Shown: positions 36,235 to 45,984, counted from the stretch's first letter. The stretch is DNA of 64,000 bases from Paenibacillus contaminans (GCF_003285015.1 NZ_QMFB01000017.1:148869-212868), one strand, 5' to 3'. Notes: a model not told the origin generated them from the sequence alone. Numbers and translations are program-made.

Positions 36235-36632
36235 AATAAGCAGGCAGGGAGAGGCCGCTCAAAAAAGCCTCTTGATGCTGCCCTCTTGAAATTCAAGGCA
36301 TAGGATTGGCCGTCACAGACGACAAGCGCAGTAACGAGATTTATTTTTCAGTGTCAAGGGCATCTCCTTAATTCGGATATTGTGGTGTGGTAACCAACAA
36401 TTTCTGGATCCAAGGTGATGTCCTTCTTCTGTTTGCGGTTTCGGCGAAGCTTTTCAATAGCTGCGTTTATCCACGATTAGTATTGCAAGAATCAAGTAAG
36501 TGACGGTACGGAGATGTGCTGCCATTGGCATATAATGGATAATGGAATATCGATTATATAGAGTGCATAGGATGAAGCATGGGTAAGCGACACGCCAATC
36601 ATCTAACATTATTCATGGAATGAGGTCTTTGC
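36235..36632 (+). other. Gene-poor gap before the GntR regulator
   Basis: About 400 bases with no supported gene, terminator or repeat. AT-rich stretches near 36520-36560 (ATAATGGATAATGG) could hold the promoter of the downstream gene, but no convincing -35/-10 pair was found. Confidence 0.4.
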
Positions 36633-37337
36633 ATGAAGAAGGACACGGTGACGAAACAATCGATTATCGGCAACAAAAATATTAGCGAAGAGATCGTCGA
36701 GCTGATCAAGCAGCAGATTTTGAACGGCGAGCTCAACCCGGGCAACCGGATCGTGGAGACGAAGCTGGCCAAGGAGCTGGGGATTAGCCAGACGCCCGTA
36801 CGCGAAGCGATCCGTCAGCTTTCAGGCGAGGGCATCATTACGATCGTCACGAACAAAGGGCCGATGGTGCGCGACTTCCGCATGCAGGACGTATTCGAAA
36901 TTTATTCGCTGCGCGCCGTATTGGAAGGGTTTGCGATCCGGCTGGCGACATTCAACGCCACGGAAGAAGATATCGGACATCTGCAGGCGTTCCACCAAGA
37001 AATGAAGGCGAAGCTGGATGACGATTCGATCACATCTCTGCTTCAGGAATCGCAATATATTCATCAGACGATTATCAAGCTGTCCCAGCATGAGCGATTG
37101 ACGTCCATGTACAAATCGATTTCGTTCCAGATTGTGCTCGTCAATCGGATTTTGGGCAAAAAATCGACCAAAGCGAAGGAGGTAGAGCAGCATGGCGAGC
37201 TGATCGAGGCGCTTGTGGGCCGCGATGCGGACGAAGCGGAGCGGGTGATGCGCAGACATATTCACCGTTCCTATCTGGAATTTGCCGAACTGAAGGCGGT
37301 GGACAGCTCAGAGTTCAAGGAAGGCACTTGGCTGTAA
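36633..37337 (+). CDS. GntR-family transcription regulator, FadR/FCD subgroup
   Basis: 234 aa. An N-terminal winged helix-turn-helix (residues about 12-80, with RIVETKLAKELGISQTPVREAIRQL) is followed by an all-helical FCD ligand domain (about 85-220, IYSLRAVLEGFAIRLA and the His-containing MRRHIHRSYLEF that commonly binds a metal). Members respond to organic or sugar acids and usually repress neighbouring genes. It lies before the GH-like gene and the second sugar importer, the likely targets. ATG follows ATGAGGTC. Confidence 0.9.
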   Translation: MKKDTVTKQSIIGNKNISEEIVELIKQQILNGELNPGNRIVETKLAKELGISQTPVREAIRQLSGEGIITIVTNKGPMVRDFRMQDVFEIYSLRAVLEGFAIRLATFNATEEDIGHLQAFHQEMKAKLDDDSITSLLQESQYIHQTIIKLSQHERLTSMYKSISFQIVLVNRILGKKSTKAKEVEQHGELIEALVGRDADEAERVMRRHIHRSYLEFAELKAVDSSEFKEGTWL

Positions 37338-37492
37338 ATGGTAGAGTTGAATGCATGGCTAGAAGACACCGCCTAGCGTATCCTGCACCATCGTAAAACA
37401 ATCGGTACATAAGATGGCTTCATGAAACAATCTCGTATACGTACATGTTTAAAAACGCCGCTTTTCAATCGTTATCCAAAAGGGGCTTTTTG

Positions 37493-37578
37493 AAAATCTC
37501 AGAAAGTATATCTCCGCGGATTGTTCGATTCACGGTATACGCGCCTGTCCTTAAAGGACGGCGAAGCCGTTTATTCTT
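37493..37578 (+). repeat. Dispersed hairpin repeat, copy 3
   Basis: About 86 bases similar to 6753-6843 and 7546-7631, with hairpin GTCC-TTAAA-GGAC (37547-37559) and the GGCGAAGCCGTTTATTCTT end. It finishes 31 bases before the ATG at 37610, much as copy 2 precedes the ATG at 7671, so it would lie in the 5' leader. Confidence 0.75.
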
Positions 37579-37609
37579 GACTACCTTGTTTAAAGGAGAG
37601 TGAGCCGTA

Positions 37610-39973
37610 ATGATGCACAATTCGCTCTTGATTCGGGAGCGGCTGCTGCAAACGAACAACAACGAGCTGCACAAAAGCAGGAGAAATCCTCACCGGTTCA
37701 TCCGCAAGCTGAACGGCGAGGCCGAAGCAAGCGATGAAGAGCTGAAGCTTTCGGGCAGCTGGAGCGTCAGTGTTGAAAGCGTTTTCCCTGGATTGCGGGA
37801 AGCCGCCGACGATCTGCTCGAATTTTTGCGGCTAAGCGGAATCGGCACAAGCGACCCAGTACCCGGTCTGCAAAGCGGCGATCGCATAAGCAATCCGGCG
37901 TCCGGGGAGTTAAGCTGGGACCGGGAGAGCGAACCGGCGTCCAGACGGATAAGCGGGGACCGTGCGAGCGACTCGGCGTCCGGACGGATAACGCTGCGGA
38001 TCGATGGCTCACTGCCGGCAGGAAGCTTCCACCGGTCGGTCGGCGCAAGCGGCGTTCAGCTGTCGGCGGCCGATATGCGCGGCATTTGGGCGGGCGTCGT
38101 ATACACCGAGCGGGAGCTTGCCGTAAGAGGGGAGCCTGTGCTGCCCGTAGGCGATCTTGTCAGACAGCCGTCCTGGCGGATGCAAATCAGCCAAGCGCCG
38201 TTCGGCTCGAATTACCTGGTGCCCGACCTCTCGCAGGAATATTTATCCGACGACGCGTTTCGTTTGCTGGCCCATTACGGCGTGAACGGGATGACCATTT
38301 ACGGAGATTGGCTGCTTTACGTAAAAAGCGAAACGTATCCGGAGCTGAACTGCCCGGATTACGATCATAATATCGCGGTATTGAGGGATGCGGCAGAGCG
38401 GGCGATAAAATACGGCGTTCAGCTGTTTTACGTACCCGTCAGTCCGAAGCTGGCTAATGACCATCCGCTCTTCCGAAGGGTGCCGGAGGCTAGAGGGGCG
38501 AAAATTCATCCCGGTCTGAAAAAAGACGCCAAACCGATCCATAATCTGTGCTCGTCGCATGACGAAACGCTGGCGTTTCACGGCGAAGTTCTGGCGAATT
38601 TATTCAAGGAAGTGCCGCAGCTCGGCGGTCTCGGGCTCATTATCGGCGGCGAATCGTATTATCACTGCTACATGCGGCCGGACAAAAGCGGCCTTCCGGC
38701 CGGGCAGAAAACGAATTGTCCGCGATGCGCGGCATTTACGGCGGAGGACACGGTCAACGGCCTGCTGAAGGCGACTGCGGAGGCGGTTCACCGGGAGCGG
38801 CCTGACGTTCCGGTCATGGCATGGCCGTACAGCGCCTTTATCTGGTCGGAAGATCCCGCGCAGCTCGGACTGCTGGAGCGGATGGATGAGCAGGTATCGC
38901 TGCTGAACACGATCGACAAGGATCAATGGGCGCAGAAGGAAGGCTACCGCAAGCTGATTTGGGATTACAGCATCGATTACACGGGGCCTGCCGACAATTT
39001 GCTGAAGCAGTCCGATATCTTAAACCGCCGGGGCATGAAGCTGTTTGTCAAAACGGAAACCGCGCTGGGCCTGGAATGCATTCAGTATCCTTACTTTCCG
39101 AGCCTGCAGAGGCTGGCGGACAAATGGCGCAATGTCGCATCGATGAAGCCGTCGGGCGTGCTGCAGTCGTGGATGTTTTACGGCATGTTCGGCTCGCGGG
39201 CGGAGGAGCTCGGCTGGTGGGCTTCGTGGCATCCGGAGAAGCCGGCGGAAGAAGCGATAGCCGCTATGGCGTCGCGCGATTTCGGCGAGCTTGGCCCGGC
39301 GATGATCCGCGTGTGGGAACGATTCAGCGAAGCCGCCTCCCGTTTTCCCTATATTCCAACGTATTTTACGGGACCGGAGTTTATCGGCCCGGCGCATCCG
39401 CTGTTTTTCGGCGATGAGCCGGAGAAGCGGGACGAATTTCAGGCGCTCCTGTATTTCCTCCAGGAGAACGAGGAGACCTTCTCCCGTACGGTCAGCGAGA
39501 TTAAGCACTCGCTAGTGATGGAACAAATCCCGTACAGCCGGATACGCGGCATTTTGAAAGCGGACGACGAAGAGGCGTATTTCACGGTGTTCATGAGCGA
39601 GTTCGAGCGGGCGCTTGCTGCGGCGAAGGAAGCGATGGATATTTTGGCGGCTCTGCCGGAACCGTCCGACGAGACACTCCGTACCGCGCTGGCCGAGGAG
39701 CAGCAGCTTTGCGAGCTTATTTATCGGACGTTTCAGTCGACGGTGAACACCTTTACGTTTTTGTCCGCTAAGGAAAACGGCAATACGGCGCGGATGCTCG
39801 AAATCGCCGAGTCCGAGCTGGATAACGCCAAAAACGCGAGGCGGCTGTTCGTCGAATCGCCTTGGCTCGATCTGGCCCTTAGAGTCGACGGCAAATACCC
39901 TTCGAGTTTACGCATGATCGACGCCAAAATCGCAATTATGGAGGAGGAAGTCAAGCGGGCGGCGATAGGCTGA
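37610..39973 (+). CDS. Putative cytoplasmic glycoside hydrolase with a GH20/GH67-like N-terminal domain
   Basis: 787 aa, no signal peptide. Residues about 48-160 resemble the small alpha/beta domain found before the barrel in GH20, GH67 and DUF4838 proteins (AADDLLEFL, ITLRIDGSLPAGSF). It is interrupted at 89-127 by three 13-residue repeats (SGDRISNPASGEL, SWDRESEPASRRI, SGDRASDSASGRI). A probable TIM barrel follows (about 175-480, HYGVNGMTIYGDWLLY, GLGLIIGGESYYHCY, with CPRC suggesting a bound metal), then a helical C-terminus. The family could not be named; conserved acids in GGES are candidate catalytic residues. It precedes the second importer, so oligosaccharide breakdown is likely. Confidence 0.7.
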   Translation: MMHNSLLIRERLLQTNNNELHKSRRNPHRFIRKLNGEAEASDEELKLSGSWSVSVESVFPGLREAADDLLEFLRLSGIGTSDPVPGLQSGDRISNPASGELSWDRESEPASRRISGDRASDSASGRITLRIDGSLPAGSFHRSVGASGVQLSAADMRGIWAGVVYTERELAVRGEPVLPVGDLVRQPSWRMQISQAPFGSNYLVPDLSQEYLSDDAFRLLAHYGVNGMTIYGDWLLYVKSETYPELNCPDYDHNIAVLRDAAERAIKYGVQLFYVPVSPKLANDHPLFRRVPEARGAKIHPGLKKDAKPIHNLCSSHDETLAFHGEVLANLFKEVPQLGGLGLIIGGESYYHCYMRPDKSGLPAGQKTNCPRCAAFTAEDTVNGLLKATAEAVHRERPDVPVMAWPYSAFIWSEDPAQLGLLERMDEQVSLLNTIDKDQWAQKEGYRKLIWDYSIDYTGPADNLLKQSDILNRRGMKLFVKTETALGLECIQYPYFPSLQRLADKWRNVASMKPSGVLQSWMFYGMFGSRAEELGWWASWHPEKPAEEAIAAMASRDFGELGPAMIRVWERFSEAASRFPYIPTYFTGPEFIGPAHPLFFGDEPEKRDEFQALLYFLQENEETFSRTVSEIKHSLVMEQIPYSRIRGILKADDEEAYFTVFMSEFERALAAAKEAMDILAALPEPSDETLRTALAEEQQLCELIYRTFQSTVNTFTFLSAKENGNTARMLEIAESELDNAKNARRLFVESPWLDLALRVDGKYPSSLRMIDAKIAIMEEEVKRAAIG

Positions 39974-40174
39974 TCCCGGAAAGCGGAGTGCGCAGCGGAC
40001 GGTGCGGATTTTCGTTGCACGGCGCCGTAAGGGGGGCGCGGGAAGCGGCATTTTGCAGCGGCGGGGTTTGACTATATCCAAGGAAAGAGGCAAAGGGGGA
40101 ATAACGATCGGAAGGTCAGGTTTTACCGATTCGACTCTGCATCTTCATTCGGAATTGAGGAGGAGTTGTTTATC

Positions 40175-41860
40175 ATGAAACGTGGATGGATGATCATGAT
40201 CGCCTTCGTGCTTGTGCTGCTTCCGGTGCTGTCCGCCTGCAGCAAAACCGCCGAGGAGCCGAAAACGAGCGCAAGCCCTTCCGCATCGGCTTCGCAGGAG
40301 CCGAAGGCAAGCGCAAGTCCCGCCGCTTCCGCATCGGCCGCGCCCGCCAATACGAACAAATATAACCCGCCGATTACGCTCACGACAGTGGGCAAAGTGC
40401 TGCCGACAGTCAAATATGCGGCAGGCGATTCGGCCGACAATAACCCGTGGACGCGCGCATATGAAAGCGAGTTCGGCATCAAGCTGAAATATTTGTGGAC
40501 CGTCGATCCGACGCAGTGGGAGCAGAAAACGAACCTAATGATCGCTTCGGGCGACATTCCGGATTTCTTCCTGGCTAACGGCGTTCAGTTCAAGCAGCTG
40601 GTGGAGGCCGGCCTGCTGGCGGATATGACGGAAGCCTATGCCAAGGCACCGGACAGCGTGAAGAAGGTGCTCACGGAGGGCGGCGACCAACCGCTCAAAT
40701 CCGCTACCGTCGACGGCAAGCTGATGGCGATTCCGTGGACGGGAGTGCCTAGGGAAGGCTCGCAAATGATCTGGGTGCGCATGGATTGGCTGAAAAAGCT
40801 GAACCTGCCCGAGCCGAAAACGATGGACGACGTGCTGAAAATAAGCGCCGCGTTCACAGCCCAGGATCCTGACGGCAACGGCAAGAACGATACGTTCGGG
40901 TTAGCGCTCGACAAAGATTTTGTCACGCTGACCGGCTTCTTCAACGGCTATGGCGCTTACCGGGATATTTGGCTGAAGGACGCCTCCGGCAAGCTTGTGT
41001 ACAGCACGATCCAGCCCGCCATGAAGACGGCGCTGCAGAAGCTGCAGGATATGACGAAGCAGGGTCAAATCGATCCCGAATTCGGGACGAAGGCGTTCGC
41101 GAAGGTCGCGGAGTCGATCGTAAACGGCAAAATCGGACTCATGTACAACTCGCCTTACAGCGGCCTGTATCCGCTGCAATCGGGCAAGGATAATGATCCG
41201 GCGATGGAATGGAAGGCGTTCCCGGTCGTCTCTGCGGACGGCCAGCAGCCGAAAAACCAAACCGATCTGGGCGTCGTCGGTTATTGGGTCGTGAAGAAAG
41301 GCGTCAAGCAGCCGGAAGCGCTGTTCAAAATGATCGACTTCTGGATCAAAACGTTCTACGACAACAAAGAAGACGATATTTACAAAAAATACGTGAACGA
41401 CGGCAACGTGGAAATTTGGCAGATGAACGCAATCGCCGTCTACAAGGCGTTCAAAAACGCCGATCAGAAGATCAAGGTGACCAAGGCACTGGAAACGAAA
41501 GATACGTCCAACTTGACCGGCGACGACAAGGGCGTTTATAACAACATCCAGAAATTTCTGGGCGGGGATAACAGCTCATGGGGCTGGAACTCGATCTTCG
41601 GCAAGGACGGCTCGATGGGCGTGACCGATCAGTACCGGCAAAACAACCAGTACATTGCCAACGAGTTTATTACGTCTCCGCTGCCCGCGCAGGTCGAGAA
41701 GGGACCGGCGCTCGACAAGATGAAAAACGAGCTGTTCACCAAAATTATACTCGGCACGGCGTCGATCGACCAATTCGACAAGTTCGTCGAGGACTGGAAG
41801 AAAAACGGCGGCGATGAAATCACGAAGGAAGTAAACGACTGGTACGCCAAAAACAAATGA
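40175..41860 (+). CDS. LplA/YtcQ-like substrate-binding lipoprotein
   Basis: 561 aa. Signal peptide with lipobox LSAC, an Ala/Ser/Pro-rich tether (SASPSASASQEPKASAS), then a long family 1 extracellular binding protein (WTRAYESEFGIKLKYLW, DWLKKLNLPEPKTMDDV). The length, more than 500 aa, and the two following permeases match the LplA-LplB-YtcP group that imports complex saccharides such as rhamnogalacturonan or xylan fragments in Paenibacillus. ATG 40175 has GAGGAGGAG at good spacing. No ATPase gene follows; a shared MsmX-type ATPase is expected. Confidence 0.9.
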   Translation: MKRGWMIMIAFVLVLLPVLSACSKTAEEPKTSASPSASASQEPKASASPAASASAAPANTNKYNPPITLTTVGKVLPTVKYAAGDSADNNPWTRAYESEFGIKLKYLWTVDPTQWEQKTNLMIASGDIPDFFLANGVQFKQLVEAGLLADMTEAYAKAPDSVKKVLTEGGDQPLKSATVDGKLMAIPWTGVPREGSQMIWVRMDWLKKLNLPEPKTMDDVLKISAAFTAQDPDGNGKNDTFGLALDKDFVTLTGFFNGYGAYRDIWLKDASGKLVYSTIQPAMKTALQKLQDMTKQGQIDPEFGTKAFAKVAESIVNGKIGLMYNSPYSGLYPLQSGKDNDPAMEWKAFPVVSADGQQPKNQTDLGVVGYWVVKKGVKQPEALFKMIDFWIKTFYDNKEDDIYKKYVNDGNVEIWQMNAIAVYKAFKNADQKIKVTKALETKDTSNLTGDDKGVYNNIQKFLGGDNSSWGWNSIFGKDGSMGVTDQYRQNNQYIANEFITSPLPAQVEKGPALDKMKNELFTKIILGTASIDQFDKFVEDWKKNGGDEITKEVNDWYAKNK

Positions 41861-41957
41861 CGACTTTGGATGGAGGGGAGAAGCGCTGCTTTTCCCCTTC
41901 TTCCAAAGTGGCGGCTGAATCCTCCGGATCAACCGTTTTACGGAAGGGGTGTTCCTT

Positions 41958-42854
41958 GTGAGAAGGAGAGCGGTGGCGAATCTCCCGCTGCATTTGATGC
42001 TGCTGCCGGCGGTCATCATCGTGTTGATCTACAGCTACGGTCCGATGTTCGGGATCGTAATCGCGTTTCAGAAATATGTGCCGGTCAAAGGCTTTTTCGA
42101 TTCGCAATGGGTCGGACTGAAAAACTTCAAATACGTCTTCGGCTTGCCCGATACGCTTGAGGTGCTTTGGAATACGGTGTTTATCGCATCGATGAAAATC
42201 GTCGCAGGCCTTACGGTGCCGGTGCTGATCGCCTTGCTGCTGAACGAAGTAAGCAAAACCTTCATTAGAAGAGGCGTGCAGACGCTAATTTATTTGCCGC
42301 ATTTTTTATCCTGGGTTATTCTCGGCGGCGTGCTGATCGATATTTTGTCGCCTTCGCAGGGTATTTTCAACGCTTTCCTGGGGTGGTTCGGCATAAAGCC
42401 GATTTATTTCTTAGGGGATAACAACTGGTTTCCATACGTGTTGGTCGGATCGAACGAATGGAAGGAATTCGGCTTCAGCACGATCGTTTATTTGGCTGCG
42501 CTGACGGGCATCAATCCTACGTTGTACGAGGCGGCGGTCGTGGATGGGGCGGGACGGCTGCGGCAAACATGGCACATTACGCTTCCCGGCATGCGACCGA
42601 TCATCGTGCTGATGGCTACGCTCAGTCTGGGGAGCATTCTCAACGCCGGCTTCGAGCAGGTGTTTAATTTATACAGCCCGCAGGTTTACGAAAGCGGCGA
42701 CATTATCGACACGTACGTATACCGGATGGGGCTGATTGCCGCCCAATACGGCCCGGCGACGGCAATCGGGCTGCTGAAATCGGTCGTTTCGCTGTTCTTT
42801 ATTTCTACGGCATACTTTTTGGCGTACCGTTTGGCGAATTACCGGATCTTTTGA
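41958..42854 (+). CDS. LplB/YteP-like sugar permease
   Basis: 298 aa, six membrane helices. Opens with the LplB-type RRAVANLPLHLMLLPAVIIV and YGPMFGIVIAFQKY, and carries the EAA loop YEAAVVDGAGRLRQTWHITLP. GTG 41958 follows GGAAGGGG at the usual distance; GTG 41949 lies inside that site. First permease of the importer served by the preceding lipoprotein. Confidence 0.9.
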   Translation: MRRRAVANLPLHLMLLPAVIIVLIYSYGPMFGIVIAFQKYVPVKGFFDSQWVGLKNFKYVFGLPDTLEVLWNTVFIASMKIVAGLTVPVLIALLLNEVSKTFIRRGVQTLIYLPHFLSWVILGGVLIDILSPSQGIFNAFLGWFGIKPIYFLGDNNWFPYVLVGSNEWKEFGFSTIVYLAALTGINPTLYEAAVVDGAGRLRQTWHITLPGMRPIIVLMATLSLGSILNAGFEQVFNLYSPQVYESGDIIDTYVYRMGLIAAQYGPATAIGLLKSVVSLFFISTAYFLAYRLANYRIF

Positions 42855-42881
42855 GGATAACTAGGGAGAGGGGGGAGAACG

Positions 42882-43766
42882 GTGATTCATGCCGCTTCCT
42901 TTTCGCGAAAATGGTTTAACGTATTTAACTATACGCTGTTGATATTGCTTTCCGTCGCCTGCGTGCTGCCGCTCATACACGTTCTGGCGATTTCGTTCAG
43001 CTCCAACTCGGCGGCGACGGCGGGAGTGGTGAAGCTGTGGCCGGTCGATTTTAATACCAAATCGTACGAGTTCGTGCTGAGCACAGGCAAATTTACCGAC
43101 GCATTCCTTATTTCCGTCAAAAGGGTGCTGCTAGGCACCTTCGTCAACATGCTGCTTACGATTCTGACCGCCTATCCTTTGGCGAAGGAGACTAGCAGGT
43201 TCCGTCCAAGGACGTGGTACGCCTGGTTTTTCGTTCTGACAATTTTGTTCGGCGGGGGGCTTATCCCCTGGTACATGATCATTCGCGCGACAGGCCTGCT
43301 GGATACGATATGGGCGCTTGTCCTTCCCGGCGCAGTGCCGGTGTTCAGCGTCATTCTGCTCTTAAATTTTTTTCGCGGCATCCCGAAGGAGCTGGAGGAA
43401 GCGGCGTTTATCGACGGGGCCGGCCATCTCTCGACGCTCGTCAGAATCATCGTTCCGCTGTCCGTGCCGGCGCTTGCCACGATCATGCTGTTTACCGTCG
43501 TCGGCCATTGGAACGCTTGGTTCGACGGCCTCATCCTGATGAACTCGCCCGCGCATTATCCGCTGCAAAGCTATTTGCAGACGGTCGTGATCCAGAAGGA
43601 TTTTACGGCGCTCGGCGAAGAGGAGCTGAAGAGCCTGAAGGTGATTTCGGACCGGACGATCAAAGCGGCGGAAATTATTTTGGGCGCGCTGCCCGTGCTT
43701 GTCGTTTATCCGTTCCTGCAAAAATATTTCATGAAAGGCATTGTGCTCGGCAGCGTGAAGGAGTAG
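42882..43766 (+). CDS. YtcP-like sugar permease
   Basis: 294 aa from GTG behind GGGGGGAGA. Six membrane helices and the EAA loop LEEAAFIDGAGHLSTLVRII; the C-terminus YFMKGIVLGSVKE is typical of YtcP/YteP-partner permeases. It completes the second importer. Confidence 0.9.
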   Translation: MIHAASFSRKWFNVFNYTLLILLSVACVLPLIHVLAISFSSNSAATAGVVKLWPVDFNTKSYEFVLSTGKFTDAFLISVKRVLLGTFVNMLLTILTAYPLAKETSRFRPRTWYAWFFVLTILFGGGLIPWYMIIRATGLLDTIWALVLPGAVPVFSVILLLNFFRGIPKELEEAAFIDGAGHLSTLVRIIVPLSVPALATIMLFTVVGHWNAWFDGLILMNSPAHYPLQSYLQTVVIQKDFTALGEEELKSLKVISDRTIKAAEIILGALPVLVVYPFLQKYFMKGIVLGSVKE

Positions 43767-44085
43767 CGGGTGCAGGGTGTGGCAGGAGGAGCCCGGGGTG
43801 AGGGATGACGGACGGCCGATGGCGCTGAGGGGCGAACAGGAGCTGGGAATGAGGGATGGCGGACGGCCGATGGCGCTGAGGGGCGAACACGAGCTGGGAA
43901 TGAGGGATGGTGGACGGCCGATGTCGCGGCATGGCGGAAGGAGCCGGAATGAGGGAAGGCGGACGGCACGGCGAGAGTAGCGGGTGCAAGGCTCGGCGGG
44001 AGGAGTCGGGGGAATGGGACGGAGGACGGCCGATGGTGCTGAGGGGCAAACAGGAGCTGGGAATGAGGGATGGCGCGGAAGGGAA
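43767..44085 (+). repeat. Decayed tandem-repeat array, 51-bp unit
   Basis: Units beginning GAGGGATG at 43800, 43851 and 43902 are exactly 51 bases apart and share GGACGGCCGATGGCGCTGAG and GGCGAACAGGAGCTGGGAAT. A shortened unit starts at 43951 and another ends near 44070. A larger duplication is also visible: AGCGGGTGCA begins both 43767 and 43978. Several frames stay open through it only because the unit is a multiple of three. Confidence 0.85.
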
Positions 44086-44184
44086 TGGCGGCATGTTGTA
44101 TGGACCGCACGGGGATGCTTTCTGGCAGATGGGCTGACGCATCATTCTCCGTAAACGAATTCCGGGACGAAGGAGTGAATAGCC

Positions 44185-45309
44185 ATGCGATCGCTCATCG
44201 GAAAGCAAGCTTTCATCGGATTGAACGACTGCGCCTGGTTTTACAGCGGAGCGGAAACGCCGGTGTTGAAGGAGAGCGCGGACGCCGTGCAGAGGTATCT
44301 GGAGTTTCGCGCGCTGGGACCGGGAGGCAGGGAGCATAATGCCTTGATTGAGGCGGATTGCAAGAAGAACGTCGCCGCTTTGCTCGGCGGAAGCCCTGAA
44401 AATATCGCATTTTTATCCAACAGCTCGGAAATGATCTCGATGATTGCCGGAGCGGTCGACTTCCGGCCTGGCGACAATGTCGTGATTCATACGCTGGAGT
44501 TTCCTGCAGGCGTGCTTCCTTGGCTGCTGCTCAAGGACAGGGGTGTGTCGGTGCGTATCGTGCGCCATAACCGGTGGGAGGTAACGCCAGAAGATGTGCT
44601 GGCGGAGGTGGACGGCCGTACCCGGCTCGTGATGACGAGCCATGTCAGTTATTTTTCCGGCGCCCGTCTTGATTACCGGAGCTTGTATGACAGGCTCAAG
44701 CAGACCGGTACTCTTCTGCTGCTCGATGCGACGCAATCGCTCGGCGTCGTACCCGTCGATATGAATGAGGCCGACATCGTCGTTTGCAGCTCCTACAAAT
44801 GGCTGCTGGCTACGCACGGTGCCGGGATACTGGCCGTCAATCCGCGGCGGATGGCGGATTTTATGCCGAGGTCGCTAGGCTGGCGGGGAGTGCAGGATAT
44901 GTTCGGCCAGAACCGTTTCGAGTCGTTCGACTTCCTGCCGGACGCAAGACGCTTCGAAACGGGTTATCCGAGCTACCCGACGCTTTATGCGCTTGAGGCT
45001 TCTACCAAGGTGATCTTGGGCATAGGAACGGACAGGATTGCAGAGCATGTTCTCGAGCTGGGCGGCAAGCTTATCGAAGGGCTGCGGCACCTTGGCTACG
45101 AAACGATGACACCCGACGAGCCGGAGCGCCGGGCGGGCAACATCTGCATCGTATCGGAGCGCGGAGACGAGCTGGCGAACGAGCTTCGCAAGCAAAGCAT
45201 TTATGTATGGGGCGGAGACGGCCGTTTACGAGTATCGATTCACCTGTTCAATGACAGCGAGGACCTCGAGCGGCTGCTGACCGCGCTGCCTCCGTCTTCG
45301 GGCGTCTGA
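44185..45309 (+). CDS. Class V aminotransferase-fold PLP enzyme
   Basis: 374 aa. The cysteine desulfurase/isopenicillin-epimerase-like fold is shown by the PLP-stacking region TSHVSYFSGA (His153), Asp181 of DATQSLG that contacts the pyridine nitrogen, and Lys205 in SSYKWLLATHG, the Schiff-base lysine. No active Cys loop like that of NifS/IscS was seen, so an epimerase, lyase or aminotransferase role is more likely than sulfur transfer. ATG after GAAGGAG. Its position after a sugar importer and before a hydrolase hints at amino-sugar or related metabolism, without proof. Confidence 0.85.
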   Translation: MRSLIGKQAFIGLNDCAWFYSGAETPVLKESADAVQRYLEFRALGPGGREHNALIEADCKKNVAALLGGSPENIAFLSNSSEMISMIAGAVDFRPGDNVVIHTLEFPAGVLPWLLLKDRGVSVRIVRHNRWEVTPEDVLAEVDGRTRLVMTSHVSYFSGARLDYRSLYDRLKQTGTLLLLDATQSLGVVPVDMNEADIVVCSSYKWLLATHGAGILAVNPRRMADFMPRSLGWRGVQDMFGQNRFESFDFLPDARRFETGYPSYPTLYALEASTKVILGIGTDRIAEHVLELGGKLIEGLRHLGYETMTPDEPERRAGNICIVSERGDELANELRKQSIYVWGGDGRLRVSIHLFNDSEDLERLLTALPPSSGV

Positions 45310-45336
45310 GCTGAGGATAGGGAGTCATTCAACCGA

Positions 45337-45745
45337 GTACGCCATCAAGTTTAGAACTAGGGATTCGGATAACTGACATTAGCTGGTAAACTGGTGCCAT
45401 GCTACGAAACGTAATCCCTAGTTTAAGCGTTGAAAGTCTACTATTACCCCATCAAGTTTAAACTAGGGATTGATAACCTGGTTACGAAAGCAGACGCGGA
45501 TATCGTAATGGTTATGCACGAACCGTGCGCTTAGTGGAGAAAACGTTATTGTTTATGAGGCTGTCCTCACTATTCCACCGGTAAAATGCTCGTTCTCGCC
45601 CTTTAATGAGGCAAACACCACTATCAATTTCCTTTGCCTCACTATTCGTTTCGTTTGCCTCATTATCTCATCAAAAACCGAGTTTTCGGTGTGAAATAGT
45701 GAAGTTTGCCTCACTGATAGTAACCTTTGCCTCATTTTTCCTCCA
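45337..45745. repeat. Composite intergenic repeat, copy 2 (C, then reversed F)
   Basis: Module C (about 45354-45440) runs in the same direction as in copy 1 and shares CTAGGGATTCGGA, GGTGCCATGCTACGAAACG and AATCCCTAGTTTAAGCG. Module F (about 45470-45745) is the reverse complement of copy 1's F, so F and C are inverted relative to one another. Short diverged halves of the palindrome (GCCATCAAGTTTAGA at 45341 and CCATCAAGTTTAAACTAGGG near 45448) flank C. Confidence 0.85.
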
Positions 45746-45801
45746 GAAGATGGGTTTTCGGCGATTTTGATCGTGAGGGTTGCCGAGAAAGCCGGGAGGT
45801 T

Positions 45802-45954
45802 GAGCTGGAGTCCGATTTTGCCCGCTTGGAGAGCTGGAGACAATGCTGTGTTGAGCTGGAGTCCGATTTTACCCGCTTGGAGATATGGAGAAAGCGCGGT
45901 GTTGCGTTGGAGTCCGATTTTACCCGCTTGGAGAGAGGTTTTTCACGGGGGGAT
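45802..45954 (+). repeat. Three 51-bp tandem repeats (module E)
   Basis: Units start at 45802, 45853 and 45904, each with a GAGTCCGATTTT-CCCGCTTGGAGA core, exactly 51 bases apart. They are related to 25515-25600. The open frame through them (VELESDFTRLE) is explained by the unit length being a multiple of three. Confidence 0.9.
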
Positions 45955-45958
45955 GTTA

Positions 45959-45984
45959 AAAACCGCTCTGTAAGTGGTTTTTTT
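45959..45984 (+). terminator. Terminator-like hairpin closing module E
   Basis: AAAACCGCT pairs with AGTGGTTTT (one G-U) around CTGTA, inside a T7 run. The equivalent position in copy 1 (25626-25645) carries a similar but shorter hairpin. Confidence 0.7.

Noticed and set aside
45802..45954. CRISPR array
   Set aside because: The three units are contiguous 51-bp repeats without unique spacers, and no cas gene is nearby. The 43800 array was rejected for the same reason.
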